DNA from: Branchipolynoe longqiensis
Taxonomy: Eukaryota > Annelida > Polychaeta > Phyllodocida > Polynoidae
Direction: 5' to 3'
DNA: 64,000 nucleotides
Assembly (NCBI GenBank): GCA_030323885.1
Contig: CM059186.1
Location: 173,793,047 to 173,857,046 of the forward strand
The position numbers and the translations under genes are program-made. Below, in pieces: positions 32,880-44,200 of this stretch (positions are counted from its first letter, which is position 1; every line of letters starts with the position of its first letter). The notes under the pieces are model-generated. The model made no database searches, had not been told where the DNA came from, and worked only from the letters and a program-made list of their open reading frames with translations.

Positions 32880-34500
32880 TACACACATAGAGCAGTTTGT
32901 GTATGTCCCACTCACACACATATAGCAGTTTGTGTATGTCACACTTACAGTTACACACACATAGAGCAGCTTGTGTATGTCCCACTCACACACATATAGC
33001 AGTTTGTGCATGTCCCACTCACACAAACATAGAGCAGCTTGTGTATGTCCCACTCACACAGACATAGAGCAGCTTGTGTATGTCCCACTCAGAGACATAG
33101 ATCAGTTTGTGTGTATGTCCAACTCAGACACAGAGCACTGTTTGTATGTCCCACACACACACACATAGAGCAGCTTGTGTATGTCCCCCTCAAACGCATA
33201 GATCAGTTTGTGTATGTCCAACTCTCACACACATAGAGCAGCTTGTATATGTCCGCACTCACACACAGCTTGTATATGCCTCACTCAGACACACATAGCA
33301 CAGCTTGTGTATGTCACCGTCACACAGACATAGAACAGCTCGTGTATGTCACACTCACACACATAGAGCAGCTTGTGTATGTCACACTCACACATAGAAC
33401 AGATTGTGTATGTCACACTCACACATAGAACAGATTGTGTATGTCACACTAACACACATAGAGCAGCTTGTGTGTGTCACAATCACACAGACACAGATCA
33501 ACTCGTGTATGTCACACTCACACATAGAACAGCTCGTGTATGTCACACTCACACATAGAACAGCTCGTGTATGTCACACTCACACATAGAACAGCTCGTG
33601 TATGTCACTCACAGATAGAACAGCTTGTGTATGCCCTACTCACACAAACTGAGCAGCTTGTGTATGTCCCACTCACACATAGAGCAGCTTGTGTATCCCA
33701 CTCACTCACACACACACACAGACCAGCTTGTGTATGTCCCACTCAAACACACATAGAGCAGTTCATGTACGTCCCACTCGCACAGACATAAAGCGGTTCC
33801 TTTATGTTCCACTCTCACACACATAGAAAAGTTCCTGTATGTTGCACTCACTCACACAGACACAGAGCGGTTCCTGTGTGTCCCACTCACACAGACATGG
33901 AGCAGTTCTTATATGTCCCATTCACACAGACATGGAGCGGTTCTTATACGTCCCACTCACACAGACAGAGTGGTTCCTGTGTGTCCCACTCACACAGACA
34001 TGGAGCGGTTCTTATATGTCCCACTCACACAGACACAGAGCGGTTCATGTGTGTCCCACTCACACAGACACAGAGCGGTTCCTGTGTGTCCCACTCACAC
34101 AGACATGGAGCGGTTCTTATATGTCCCACTCACACAGACATGGAGCGGTTCTTATATGTCCCACTCACACAGACACAGAGTGGTTCCTGTATGTCCCACT
34201 TACACACACATGGAGCGGTTCTTATATGTCCCACTCACACAGACACAGAGCGGTTCCTGTATATCCCACTAACATAGACATGGAGCGGTTCCTGTATGTC
34301 CCACTCACACATGGAGCGGTTCTTATATGTGCCACTCACACAGACAGAGCTCACACAGACATGGAGCGGTTCTTATATGTCCCACTCACACAGACAGAGC
34401 GGTTCCTGTGTGTCCCACTCACACAGACATGGAGCGGTTCTTATATGTCCCACTCACATAGACACAGAGCGGTTCCTATATGTCCCACACACAGCGGCAG
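32880..34500. repeat. ~34-bp minisatellite with a shift of unit type
   Basis: Early units read cacacatagagcagcttgtg tatgtcccactca. From about 33830 they become cagacatggagcggttctta tatgtcccactca, mixed with cagacacagagcggttcctg units. About 48 units. Frames of up to 258 codons across it are artefacts. Confidence 0.93.
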
Positions 34501-34830
34501 CACATCTCCCATAGCTCTCATTCGGACAAAGGTAGAACAAAACCTGTGCATTCCATTCAGAAGCAGCGCAGCTCCTGTTCCCCCAATTCACACAGAGGTA
34601 TATGTGCTCCTGTAGCTTCCGCTCTCGTCTCCTGCACTAATCTCAGCGCTCAGTTTACTGACAAACCTGGGGAAGCTTCACTGAAAAGTTCTGTTTGGCC
34701 CATAAGTGAGAAAACACATAGGTATGTTCCACTCAGATAGTGTCCTTTCCCGGTCCATCTGGTGGTACTCTTCTCTGTTGATTTCTTACCAGAGAAGTAT
34801 CCCCCTCCCCCCTCCCCCCAAAAAAAACAC

Positions 34831-35132
34831 CGGGCGCTGTGGCCGAATCGGTAGAGCGCAGGCCTCCCTTGTGGAAGATCGGGAGTTTGATCTCGGTCGA
34901 GTCAAACGAATGACTTACAAAATTGATACTTGTCACTTCCAAGCCTGGCGCTCGGTATTAATAGGATAGGGCAAGGACTGGTAGAATAATGTGACTGTGT
35001 GGGATATTGGGTAATGGTGCTGGTGGCCTGATTTCCCAGTGGGGCATTGCTATAAAGCCACCATGAGTGTGCACTGTCACAAGTTGGGGCTCGTCCTGAT
35101 ATGTTGCCAGGACGTAAAGCTCCAAAAACCTA
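34831..35132 (+). mobile_element. SINE copy, head type 1
   Basis: The head is cgggcgctgtggccgaatcg, gtagagcgcaggcctccctt. The body is complete but lacks part of the gctcagtgtcagg block. It ends ggacgtaaagctccaaaaac. Confidence 0.92.
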
Positions 35133-35141
35133 CCAACCTAC

Positions 35142-35150
35142 CTACAACCC

Positions 35151-35180
<30 letters not shown>
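35142..35180. repeat. C tract followed by CA repeat
   Basis: About 20 C, then acacacacacac. Assembly length is uncertain. Confidence 0.85.
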
Positions 35181-35181
<1 letters not shown>

Positions 35182-35504
35182 CTGAAGGGAGGGGGCTTCT
35201 TCCTAGAGGGGGGGGGGGGTGTTGAGGCGGGGGAGGGGAGAGCTCCTTCTCTACAGACGGGGATTCCCTGCACTGGCCTGACATGGCCCACTGATACGAT
35301 CTACTCATCATCATACCTCCTGTAGTCGTGGTAACCACCGGTAACCATGGCGACTGACTGATGATGCTGACCGTAGAAATGCCATGTCATCATACCATAA
35401 CGCCATGACGGCTGAGGGGTTGGTTCTCTGCCCGAGTTGTTCCCGACTTAGATGTTAGACGCAGGGGGAGGGGGTGGAGGGGGGCAGGTTGGGAGCAGAT
35501 TTGG

Positions 35505-35650
35505 GGCGGTGTGTGTGTGTTGTGTGTGTGGTGTAGTGTGTGTGTGTGTGGTGTAGTGTGTATGTATGTGTGTGAGGACGCACGGAGGTCACAGTCGGGG
35601 TTGTGTGTGTATGTGGTGCATGTGTGTGTGTAGTGTGTGTGATGTTAGGA
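35505..35650. repeat. GT-rich microsatellite
   Basis: Runs of gtgtgtg interrupted by gtgtagtgtg and gtgtatgtatg. Confidence 0.85.
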
Positions 35651-35840
35651 GGTGCGAAAGGAGGGCGATAACTAATATGTAGGGATGAAGAGTATATTAT
35701 ACCTTTATTATAATAATTTAATTAATTATAAATAGGAGGGTTTTTAGGGGTTTTTAAAGGTGAACAATAAATGGAGAATTTTCACTCAATGCTGATTTTA
35801 AGGATTGCTATATAATCAACACGGTTTGTATGTGGCTGGA

Positions 35841-36158
35841 CGGGGCGCGGTGGCCTAATCGGTAGAGCGTGTGGAAGGTCGGGAGTTCGGTTCCCGGTCG
35901 AATCAGACCAATGACTTTAAAATTGGTACTTGTCACTTCCTAGCCTGGCGCTCGGCATTAATAGGATAGGGCAAGGACTGGTTAGCTCAGTGTCAGGATA
36001 ATGTGACTGAGTGGGACATCGGGTCATGGTGCCGGCGGCCTGATTTCCCAGTGGGTCAGCACTATAAAGTCGCCATGAGTGCGCACTGGCACAAGTCGGT
36101 ATCCGTCCTGATATGACCTTGGGTGTTGCTGGGACCTAAAACAACAACAAACAAACAA
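35841..36158 (+). mobile_element. SINE copy, head type 1
   Basis: The head is cggggcgcggtggcctaatc, ggtagagcg, with a deletion before tgtggaaggtcgggagttcg. The body is otherwise full length, ending acctaaaacaacaacaaaca. Confidence 0.92.
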
Positions 36159-36760
36159 TGTATGCGGCTGGAAAATCCTAGCAAATAAAGTAATATATTC
36201 AAGTGCTCGAATACCCTTGAAAATCAACTTGTGGTCTGGAAAAACCTTGAAATAATGAAAATGATAATTTCATGTCAAATAAAATATAAACGCCTAAATT
36301 CTATTTTTGGGGGTATTCTTTTATGTCTCGCGATGCGAGAATCATGTGGCCACAAGATCCAAGCAATAGCATCACCATATTGGAAAGGAATGTTTGTCAC
36401 TCTTAGCTCGGCACGGTCCTTGAATTGAGTTAACATGGAAAGTGATAGAAAAAAACCTTGAATTTTGGCTTCCTTCAAATGTACGAACACTGAATCAAGC
36501 TCTGTTCATAATGGTGATGGTGGGACGCTGTGGCGACTAATGACAAGCACTATTGCCATTACCGCTCTTATTATGACTACTACTGTCTGAGTCCTCTATC
36601 TGGCATAGTACAGCATGCTGATAAATCACAGTAATGATGCGTTGGTTCGTGCTTATGTGTGTGTGTGTTGATGACTGCTGTAGTACGGTGTGTGCCATAG
36701 TGGGAGCAATTCGTGTGTAGATCGGTGAGTGGGGAGGTGGGGGGGGGGGGCTACGCCACA
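36159..36760. other. Intron sequence with weak repeat similarity
   Basis: The start (aatacccttgaaaatcaac) and later ttgaattttggcttcc recall the ccttgaa repeat at 18234-18510, but too weakly to call. Confidence 0.35.
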
Positions 36761-36764
36761 CTTA

Positions 36765-37317
36765 AGCCTTGTTCACACGGACAAAATGTGAGGCGCATCA
36801 CACAAATCGAATCAGGTGAGGCGAATTCGCCGCCCGTTCACACGGGCACTGCGTGATGCGGAAGTGGATATCTGCGCATGAGCAAGTCCAGGCTAACCAG
36901 CGCCATTTTGGGTTCGACGATGCTGGCACCAGAGAGTGTGGGTTCGACCTAGATATGTATTTAATGAATCGTATTGGTTTGGAACGGTCAAAACTTCTGC
37001 TGGGCAGTGAAACCCTAAAAATAAATTATGAAAAAAATATATGTGCACATCTAGCAGTTTCATAGACCAAATTATAGTATATATCGATGTGCTTAGTCCG
37101 CATCACGTAAGTCGGTTGTGTCCACACGGGCAAAATTATCCGCATCACAGGAATCGATTCACGTAGACTACCCCGCTTAGGTGGTTTACAGGATCCGCAT
37201 CACGTGAATCGAATCAGCCCTAATCCGCATCAGACGTCCGTTCACACGAGAAATGTGATGCGAACTATACAAGTCGCTTTCTACGAATCGATTTACATCG
37301 TCCGTGTGAACAAGGCT
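36765..37317. mobile_element. PIF/Harbinger-like MITE, TTA duplication
   Basis: The inverted ends are agccttgttcacacggac and gtccgtgtgaacaaggct, flanked by TTA on both sides (36762-36764 and 37318-37320). The interior repeats the theme cgcatcacg, cgttcacacg and aatcgaatca in both orientations. TTA/TAA duplications with GCCTTGTTCACAC-like ends are typical of Harbinger elements. No transposase. Confidence 0.88.
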
Positions 37318-37343
37318 TTAGACTTTCATCTGAATATATTTAT

Positions 37344-37446
37344 CAGACGCAGTGGCCAAATCGGTAGAGCGCAGGCTTCCCATCATGCGGAAGGTCGGGA
37401 GTTCGAATCCCAGCCGAGTCAATCCAATGGCTTACAAAATTGACAC
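37344..37446 (+). mobile_element. SINE head only
   Basis: It begins agacgcagtggccaaatcgg and carries the B-box part ggagttcgaatcccagccga. It stops after caaaattgacac, before the LINE-like body. Confidence 0.85.
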
Positions 37447-37454
37447 GCCGGCAT

Positions 37455-37498
37455 GTCGGTCGGTCGGTCGGTTGGTCGGTTGGTCTGTCTGTCTGTCC
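37455..37498. repeat. GGTC/GTCT microsatellite
   Basis: gtcggtcggtcggttggtcg then gttggtctgtctgtctgtc. Confidence 0.9.
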
Positions 37499-37538
37499 TA
37501 CTTCCGGTATCGAGACCGGAAGAACTGTGCACTCAATA

Positions 37539-37991
37539 GGGCAGTAATCGATTAACACGACCCGGGCGACTCGGGTCACTCGAGTCGTCAGAATTTCAAA
37601 TCGAACACCGCGAGTGGAGTCGAGAAATACACGTGCCGTGTGCAAAACAATCCGACCCCAGTAACCCACCTCTTGGCTGGGGTTTGCTAGGAGCGATGAC
37701 GTCACATCTGTGCTGGTACCTGTAGTATAACAGCTACCGGTATAACTCCTACGTGTTGTTTTAATACTTTTTTTTTAATAAACCAGATTTTCAGCTTCTA
37801 CAATCAAAAAATACTTTAAATCCTATTTTCCTGTACTTCTATCGGTTATTGAAAAAAAAAATTTTGTTTCAGATTAAGCCACCATTTTGTCCACCCCGAG
37901 CATATTCGTTTTTTCAACCCGAGTCTGTAGGATGTGCGCATGCGCCAAAAAGTGGCTAGGGTGACCCGAGTTGATTAATCGATTACGCCCC
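37539..37991. mobile_element. TIR element with ends (g)gcgtaatcgattaa
   Basis: The left gggcagtaatcgattaacac and the right gttgattaatcgattacgcc are inverted. Next to them ctcgggtcactcgag and agggtgacccgag are also inverted. Its left arm (tcgaacaccgcgagtggagt) recurs at 61690-61740. Target duplication not resolved. Confidence 0.65.
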
Positions 37992-38059
37992 TTGTGTGTC
38001 ACTTCTTGTATTATGCCACATCCCGGAGATCTATGCAGATACACATAGCACACACTTCT

Positions 38060-38179
38060 CTTGCTTTCCGGGCCAGTGTGCTAACCGTTACACCACCTAG
38101 ACTCCCTGATGTCATCACCCTGTCCGTGCGTACCTGTTTATGTGGCTCCTTTCCTGATATGTCAGTGCAGACGACTACA
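38060..38179 (-). mobile_element. Remnant TRIM LTR (5' two thirds)
   Basis: Read on the minus strand from 38179 it starts TGTAGTCGTCTGCACTGACA and follows the 182-bp LTR through tcagggagtctaggtggtgt and aacggttagcacactggccc. It is lost near the anticodon arm of the tRNA-like block. It is more diverged than the two complete copies. Confidence 0.8.
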
Positions 38180-38403
38180 CTAACAATCTCAACTATTTAG
38201 AAGTATGTTAGCTGTGCAGTGTACTGGGGTGGCGGTGTTAACAGATATTCCATATTTAGTAAGTGTGTGCAGATGTTTGACATTTACACCCACCGCTTCC
38301 CCTACAAACTGCCCTCACCTCCCCTAAGTAGCGGTTGACTAATGAAGCTTCGACTAACCTACTTTTAGTATCTGGTTCGTTCTCTGAAACTGGGCACCAA
38401 CGT

Positions 38404-38909
38404 CAGGGTTCATATGGGTCATAGAAAACCTAAAACGTACTAACTTTTGAAAATGCAAAAATTAAGTCCTCAAAAGTCCTACAATTATACAAACAGTCAT
38501 TACAAATTACGGATGTCAATATATTGGGAAAAACATGTTTTCAAAATGTTTGTCTTGTTTCTAAAATGGACCTTTATTTTATTTATGTTTTTAAGTATTA
38601 TATCCTGTCATTGCATATATTTTTGAAAGGTGACATTTTGTGTCATTTTGAATTAATTTCTCAGGGTTACTACAGATAAACAATAATTTTGGGTCCAACC
38701 TTGGCTGTCCTCCAAAGATTACATTGGAATTTTCCCTCATCTGATGGGCAACAGGACTAGTGGAGCATACTCAGAACCTGGAGTTATCGCATGCGGAAAA
38801 AGCTGTGGAATTTCTTCATTTTGGTCCTTTTAAAAAAACGGTTTTAATGGTCCTAAAAAGTACTTAAAAAGTCATTAAAAAAGAAGCCCGAAAAAGAGTG
38901 GGAACCCTG
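38404..38909. mobile_element. TIR element, CAGGGTTC ends, inside another repeat
   Basis: The ends are cagggttcatatgg and gagtgggaaccctg. The flanks (ctctgaaactgggcaccaac and gacatggaaaccaaaagtga) rejoin to match the reverse complement of 3600-3690, giving an empty-site comparison. Possible short duplication aacgt/aaggt. The CAGGG ends are hAT-like, but the duplication does not settle the superfamily. Confidence 0.7.
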
Positions 38910-39009
38910 AAGGTGTGACATGGAAACCAAAAGTGAAAAGCTTCCAAATAATAGCAGAAAACATTCCAAACAATAGCAGGGTCCACGTCCATATGAAGAT
39001 TTACATGTG

Positions 39010-40108
39010 CATATTTCAGAGTTGAAAAAAAAGCTACCAGAACATCATTTTAAGATACACAACACATTCTAACAAGATTAAGCAAAAACTAGTATGCCTT
39101 ACAAGAAAAATATTGAAAAAAATGTTCTTTAAAAGTTTGGGTAAATGCATGGTGTCTGCAGGCATGAGCATTTCCCGCCAATTGGCTGATTTCCGCCAAT
39201 TAGAACAAGCAGAAAAAATGAACCAACATTGTTATTAAAATGAACTTCAGATTAGTTTTATTATCATATTCCTTGACATTTTATGCTTTATTATAGCAGT
39301 GTTATGCAAGTATTAAAAACTGATGGAGGGAGTATAAGACTATATATTGAGGAAGTATAAGACTATATATTGAGGGAGCATAAGACTATATATTGAGGGA
39401 GCATAAGACTATATATTGTTGTTAAAATGAAATTTATATTACTTTTATCATATTCCTTTATATTTATTATAACAATTAAACAAGTATTACCATATTACAA
39501 AGACTGCCAGCTGAAGGAGTGTAAGACAATAAATTAAATAGCTGAAACTATTAACTATGGTATAGGTGTATTATTTATATTATTGACTTATCATTTATGC
39601 AAGATTAAAAGAAAAACACTTCTGTATTCTTAGAGTACTGGTCTATATGCCTACTCTTACCTTATGTCACAGGTGAAGAGTGAAATTTCTCCCTCCTAAT
39701 TGGCTACCAAATTGCACCAATTGTGTCCTACTTGTAAACATTTTCTCTGTGGGAGGGGGGATGCCCCCCCCCCTCCCTACACCCCCCCCTACTCGGCCTT
39801 TGGCCTAGTTTTGAGGCATACACCCACAATCAGCTAATTTGTTTTACTTCTCTGCTAATGTCTGTGTCTGTGTCAATTTTCAATTTAGCACAAAATCATA
39901 CAAACATACTTTTCATATATTTTGTGGTGTAGTTTTTCTAACATACTTAACACACTAGGTCAACAATAATTATTTTACTTGCTACCAAAAAAAAGAAGGA
40001 ATTAATTATCACCATCATAACGTGGAGTCCAAGGATGTTGTGCTCAGTTTCAAAGAATGGCTCATCTCTGAGCTGACAGAGCGGAGGATGGCGGACTCTG
40101 CACGACCT
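39010..40108. other. A/T-rich intron with a small tandem repeat
   Basis: At about 39330-39420, four ~26-bp units of agtataagactatatattga occur. At 39760-39795 a G run is followed by C runs. Nothing else was recognised. Confidence 0.45.
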
Positions 40109-40327
40109 CAGCGGTGCGGGGGGTCGGGAGTTCGATTCCCTGTCGAGTCAAACCAATGACTTATAAAATTGATAATTGTTGCTTCCTAGCCTGGCACTCG
40201 GCATTAATAGGATAGGGTAGGGCCTGGTTAGCTCAGTGTCAGGATAATGTAATTGAGTGTGATATTAGGTCATGGTGCTGGTGGCCTGATTTCACAGTGG
40301 CACTGTCACAAGTTGGTACCCACCCTT
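40109..40327 (+). mobile_element. SINE copy, ends truncated
   Basis: It starts in the head at gcggtgcggggggtcgggag, ttcgattccctgtcgagtca and ends caagttggtacccacccttg. Confidence 0.9.
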
Positions 40328-40439
40328 GTGTATTATGACGCAGAATTCCACCCTGGTCATAGAGGAACCAGTGTAGCAACTGTGCTATGTTCGCTTCACA
40401 GCTTCGGTACAAATGCATACATACTAAATCCATAAATTT

Positions 40440-40817
40440 ATTGTTTGTTTGTTTGTTTGTTGGAGTTTTACATTCTGGCCATATCTAAGGTCATATCAGG
40501 ACAGGTATCAACCCGTGACTCTGCGCTCATGGTGACTTTATAGTGCTGCACTCATGGTGACTTTATAGTGTTGCCCTCATGGCCCCCTGGACGACCAAGC
40601 CACAGGCAACATGACATGATTTCCCACTCAGTCATATTTTCCTGATACTGAGCTAACCAGTCCTTGTCCTATCCTAGTATTGTATTAATGCCAAGCACCG
40701 AGCTAGGTAGCGACAAGTATCAATTTTATAAGTCATTGGTTTGACTCGACCAGGAATTGAACTCCTGACTTTTCGCACAGGAAGCCTGCATTCTACCGAT
40801 TTGGCTACCGTGTCCGG
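40440..40817 (-). mobile_element. Full-length SINE, head type 1
   Basis: The tail tttgtttgtttgtttgttgg starts it. The head at the far end includes caggaattgaactcctgac and aatttggctaccgtgtccgg-like sequence. A ~38-bp internal duplication of ctcatggtgactttatagtg occurs at 40526-40570. Confidence 0.92.
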
Positions 40818-41107
40818 TAGCACCCAAGAAACTAGTTGTTTTGTTGGCAATACTGGCTTGCACAAGGCTGCGGTATATTCAGTTGTTGACTGTTTACACG
40901 TAGATAGCTCCCCTAGCAAACCTTCTTTTATAAGGTCGATTCTAATTGGACAAGCCTGGAGGGCCCCCAAACCACCTCTGCCCTTCTTTTAAATGTTTTA
41001 TTGTTGCTGATGGCCAATCACATACCTAAGTGAATACCGGGCAGACAAACTAGCAGATCTTTTATTATAGCGCATTAGGCCTGCCACAGTGGGACTCTAT
41101 GGAGTCG

Positions 41108-41173
41108 AATGCGAATGATAATCTCTTTGACTGCGCTCCACATGTATGAGTAAGGAAACATACTGCACACTAA
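41108..41173. repeat. Direct repeat, copy 1 of 2
   Basis: aatgataatctctttgactg cgctccacatgtatgagtaa ggaaac recurs at 41832-41896. The nearby grcagacaaactagcaga (41042 and 42065) is also repeated, hinting at a larger duplication. Confidence 0.7.
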
Positions 41174-41175
41174 CT

Positions 41176-41513
41176 AGACAGGATGGCCGACTGAATTGAG
41201 CGTCTGTCTCAGTAGATTGTGGGATTCGAACCCACGGGTTCAAACCTTGGTTGAGTCAAACAATAACTTAAACACTTGATACTTGTCACTTCTTAGCCAG
41301 GCGCTCAGCATTATTAGGATAGGGCAAGGACTGGTTCTCTCAGTGTCAGGATAATGTGACTGAGTGAGATATCAGGACATAGTGCTGGCAGCCTGGTCTC
41401 CCAGTGGGGCAGCACTATAAAGTTACCATGAGTGTGCACTGTCACAAGTCAGTACCCGTCGGGATATGACCTTAGATGTTGCCAGGACGTAAAACTACAA
41501 CAAACAAACAAAC
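41176..41513 (+). mobile_element. Full-length SINE, head type 2
   Basis: The head is gacaggatggccgactgaat, tgagcgtctgtctc with gattcgaacccacgggttca. It ends aggacgtaaaactacaacaa, acaaacaaac. Confidence 0.92.
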
Positions 41514-41831
41514 AATTTATTCCAGATGGCTCTTAGAAAATTTTTGATTCATAGTGGCCAAATCTGGGACGCTTTCAGCGTACGCTGCTGAGTCAACTCC
41601 GAGACGGCTGCGTGACGTGTTTTTTTTTGCCAATTTGCATTCAACACATGCCTCAGATTTGACTCCGAGACATCATGCTTTTCGAGTAGGAGGCGAAAAT
41701 GCCTCCAAAATGGCAGTGGGTATCAGCCAATCAAAGCTGTTCTTTCAATTGCAAATGGCTGCAGGAAATGTCGCTGTGGAGGCTGCCATTTTCGAGGAAC
41801 ACAAATGCTAAAACGGCATTCAGAGTAGTAA

Positions 41832-41896
41832 ATGGGAATGATAATCTCTCTGACTGCGCTCCACATGTATGAGTAAGGAAACGTACTGCAATGTGT
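41832..41896. repeat. Direct repeat, copy 2 of 2
   Basis: Matches 41108-41173 with few changes. About 720 bp separate the copies, including the SINE at 41176. Confidence 0.7.
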
Positions 41897-42088
41897 GCTC
41901 ACAGGCAATACTGTAGTAGGTGGGGGGAAGGGGGGGGGGGGCACCGTAGTGCCCCGTCATGTGGAAGTCGGTACAAGGCTTTTCTTCAGCTGTTTGCCTA
42001 AAGTAAAAAGAAAGCAAATTGAAATTCAGCTACCAGCGTGTCGGGCTCCTGCTATAAATAAAGGGCAGACAAACTAGCAGACACCCTA

Positions 42089-42862
42089 TAGACCTATTTC
42101 ATATGACGTCAGCATAGGTATGCGCCTTTTGGCATGCACCTTTTGGCTGCAGGACGACACACTGTCACACTGCAAACTCAATGGCTATGAGCAATCTTCA
42201 TACAGAAAAAGTGAAATATCTCTAAAACCACACCATCTAGAAACAAACCGCCTGGTATACATATAGAAAACATATTCACCGAATATATTATATTAAATTC
42301 ATACAGTTAGGGTTGTGCATTTCTATTAATTTTGAATAAAATAGACGTTTTGCATTGCGCGTTCCGGCAAACTCAATGCATTCTCAGTGGTCGTGAGCAA
42401 TCTTCATACAGAAAAAGTGAAATATCTCTAAAACCACACCACCTAAAACAAATCGCTTGGTACACATATAGAAAACATATTCACCGAATAGATTATATTA
42501 AATTCATACGGTTAGGGCTGTGCATTTCTATTAATTTTGAATAAAATAGACGTTTTGCACTGCACGTACCGGCAAACTCAATGCATTGTCAATGGCCATG
42601 AGCAATCTTGAATTATCTTCATGCAGAAAAAGTTAAATATCTCTCAAATCTAGAAACAAACCGCCTGGTACACATATAGAAAACATATTCAATGAATAGA
42701 TTATGTTGAATTTATATGGTTAGGGTTATGCATTTCTATTAATTTTGAATAAAAGAAACGTTTTGCACTGCGCGTACAGGCAAACTCAATGGCAGTGTGC
42801 CTTCGTTCTGCAGCCAAGCTGCGCGCACATACACGATGTTTATCAACATTGAAATAGGTCTA
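42089..42862. mobile_element. TIR element containing three ~200-bp tandem repeats
   Basis: The ends are tagacctatttca and tgaaataggtcta. Inside, caatggctatgagcaatctt, catacagaaaaagtgaaata and cattctattaattttgaataaaata-type blocks recur three times (from about 42176, 42370 and 42572). Expansion of internal repeats within a MITE is the likely origin. Target duplication not resolved. Confidence 0.75.
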
Positions 42863-42889
42863 TTGATTACCGGCCTTGTTTCAAGGCGC

Positions 42890-43195
42890 ACGAAGGTGTG
42901 TGTGGTGTGTGTGTGGGGGGATGTACATTGACGTGTGTGTTGGTGTGTGTTATGGTGTGGCTGTGGTGCTCGTGTCTGGATGTGTGATTTGTGAGTATAG
43001 GGTGTGCGTGTAGGGTGTGCGAAGGTATGTGTGTGTGTGAATGATCTGTGTGAGTGTGCACGTGTTGGCGCCTGAGTGTGAGTATGTACGTGCATGCGGT
43101 GTGCAGTGTGCACAGTTCTCCATGTCAGATTGATACCTGGTAAGAGGAGCGGGGTGTGTGTGTGTGTGGGCGGGGGGGGGGGGGGGGGCTACTAT
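42890..43195. repeat. GT-rich microsatellite and G run
   Basis: Imperfect gtgtgtg array with minus-strand open frames (His/Thr-rich) that I discount, followed by a G run at about 43170-43188. Confidence 0.8.
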
Positions 43196-43334
43196 CACAC
43201 ACCTCGCCCTTTTTCCGAGGTGATCATTCACAGTTGATAGCTACATGCTGGGCGACATGCCGCGACACGCTGGGTACAGGCTGGGGACGGACCGGGGACG
43301 GGTCGAGGACGGGTCGAGGACGGGTCGGGGACAG

Positions 43335-43612
43335 ACCGAGTACCCTTTCTCCCCCTCGCCCCGCCCACCACCCCCTCCCTCCCCCCTCCCTCCCCCTCCC
43401 TCCCCCTCCCTCCCTCCCTTCTCCCTTTCCCTTTCCCTCTAGCTCTCCCTCTCCCCATCCCTCTCCCTGTCCGTCTCTCTCTCCCCTCCTCTCCCCCGTC
43501 CACTCCCCTCCCTTCTCCCTCTCCCTCTCCCTCTCCCTCCCCCCCTCCCCCCTCTCCCTCCCTCCTCTCCCCCCTGCCCCCTCCCCTTCTCCCCCTCCCT
43601 ACCACCCACCAC
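43335..43612. repeat. CCCTCC/CTCCCT polypyrimidine tract
   Basis: Nearly pure C/T for more than 250 bases, with potential for triplex or slipped structures. Confidence 0.92.
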
Positions 43613-43841
43613 GAGGTGCGCAGTGGCGAGCGTCAGCTGTGTGAGCGTTGGTTGCTTTTGTGTACGTTGTAATTAGCAGGCGGGTATGGTTGCTAAATCA
43701 TTATCAGGAAGTGTTCCAAGTTTCGATAAGGGGATAGCAATAGGTGTGTATTGATAAGGGAATAATAGTGAGCGTATTGATAAGGGAATACTAGTGAGCG
43801 TGTCGTGTGGAGTTGTTTGAGGAAAGGGCATAGTGACAAGG

Positions 43842-44175
43842 TTTGTTTGTTTGTTGTTGTTTTACGTCCTAGCAACATCTAAGGTCATATCAGGACGGGT
43901 ACCGACTTGTGACAGTGTGCACTCATGGCAACTTTATAGTGCTGTCCCACTGGGAAACCAGGCTGCCGGCACCATGACCTGGTATCCCACTCAGTCACAT
44001 TATCCTGACACTGAGCACACCAGTCCTTGCCCTATCCTAATAATGCCGAGCGCCTGGCTAGGTAGCGACAAGTATCAATTTTAAAGTCATTGGTTTGACT
44101 CGACCGGGACTCGAACCCACGATCTACCAGCACGGGAGACGGACGCTCTAACTCATTCGGCCATCCCGTCTGGTC
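43842..44175 (-). mobile_element. Full-length SINE with 11-bp target duplication
   Basis: The element begins with the tttgtttgtttgttgttgtt tail and ends in the type 2 head aactcattcggccatcccgt. The 11-base tagtgacaagg is at 43831-43841 and again at 44176-44186, exact. Confidence 0.95.
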
Positions 44176-44200
44176 TAGTGACAAGGACATGGTAGTAAAG

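Noticed and set aside
33839..34615. 258-codon frame of repeated SHSHRHGAVLICP
   Set aside because: Minisatellite translation, present in all three frames.
42739..43231. His/Thr-rich frames of about 124 codons
   Set aside because: Antisense of a GT microsatellite; no homology.
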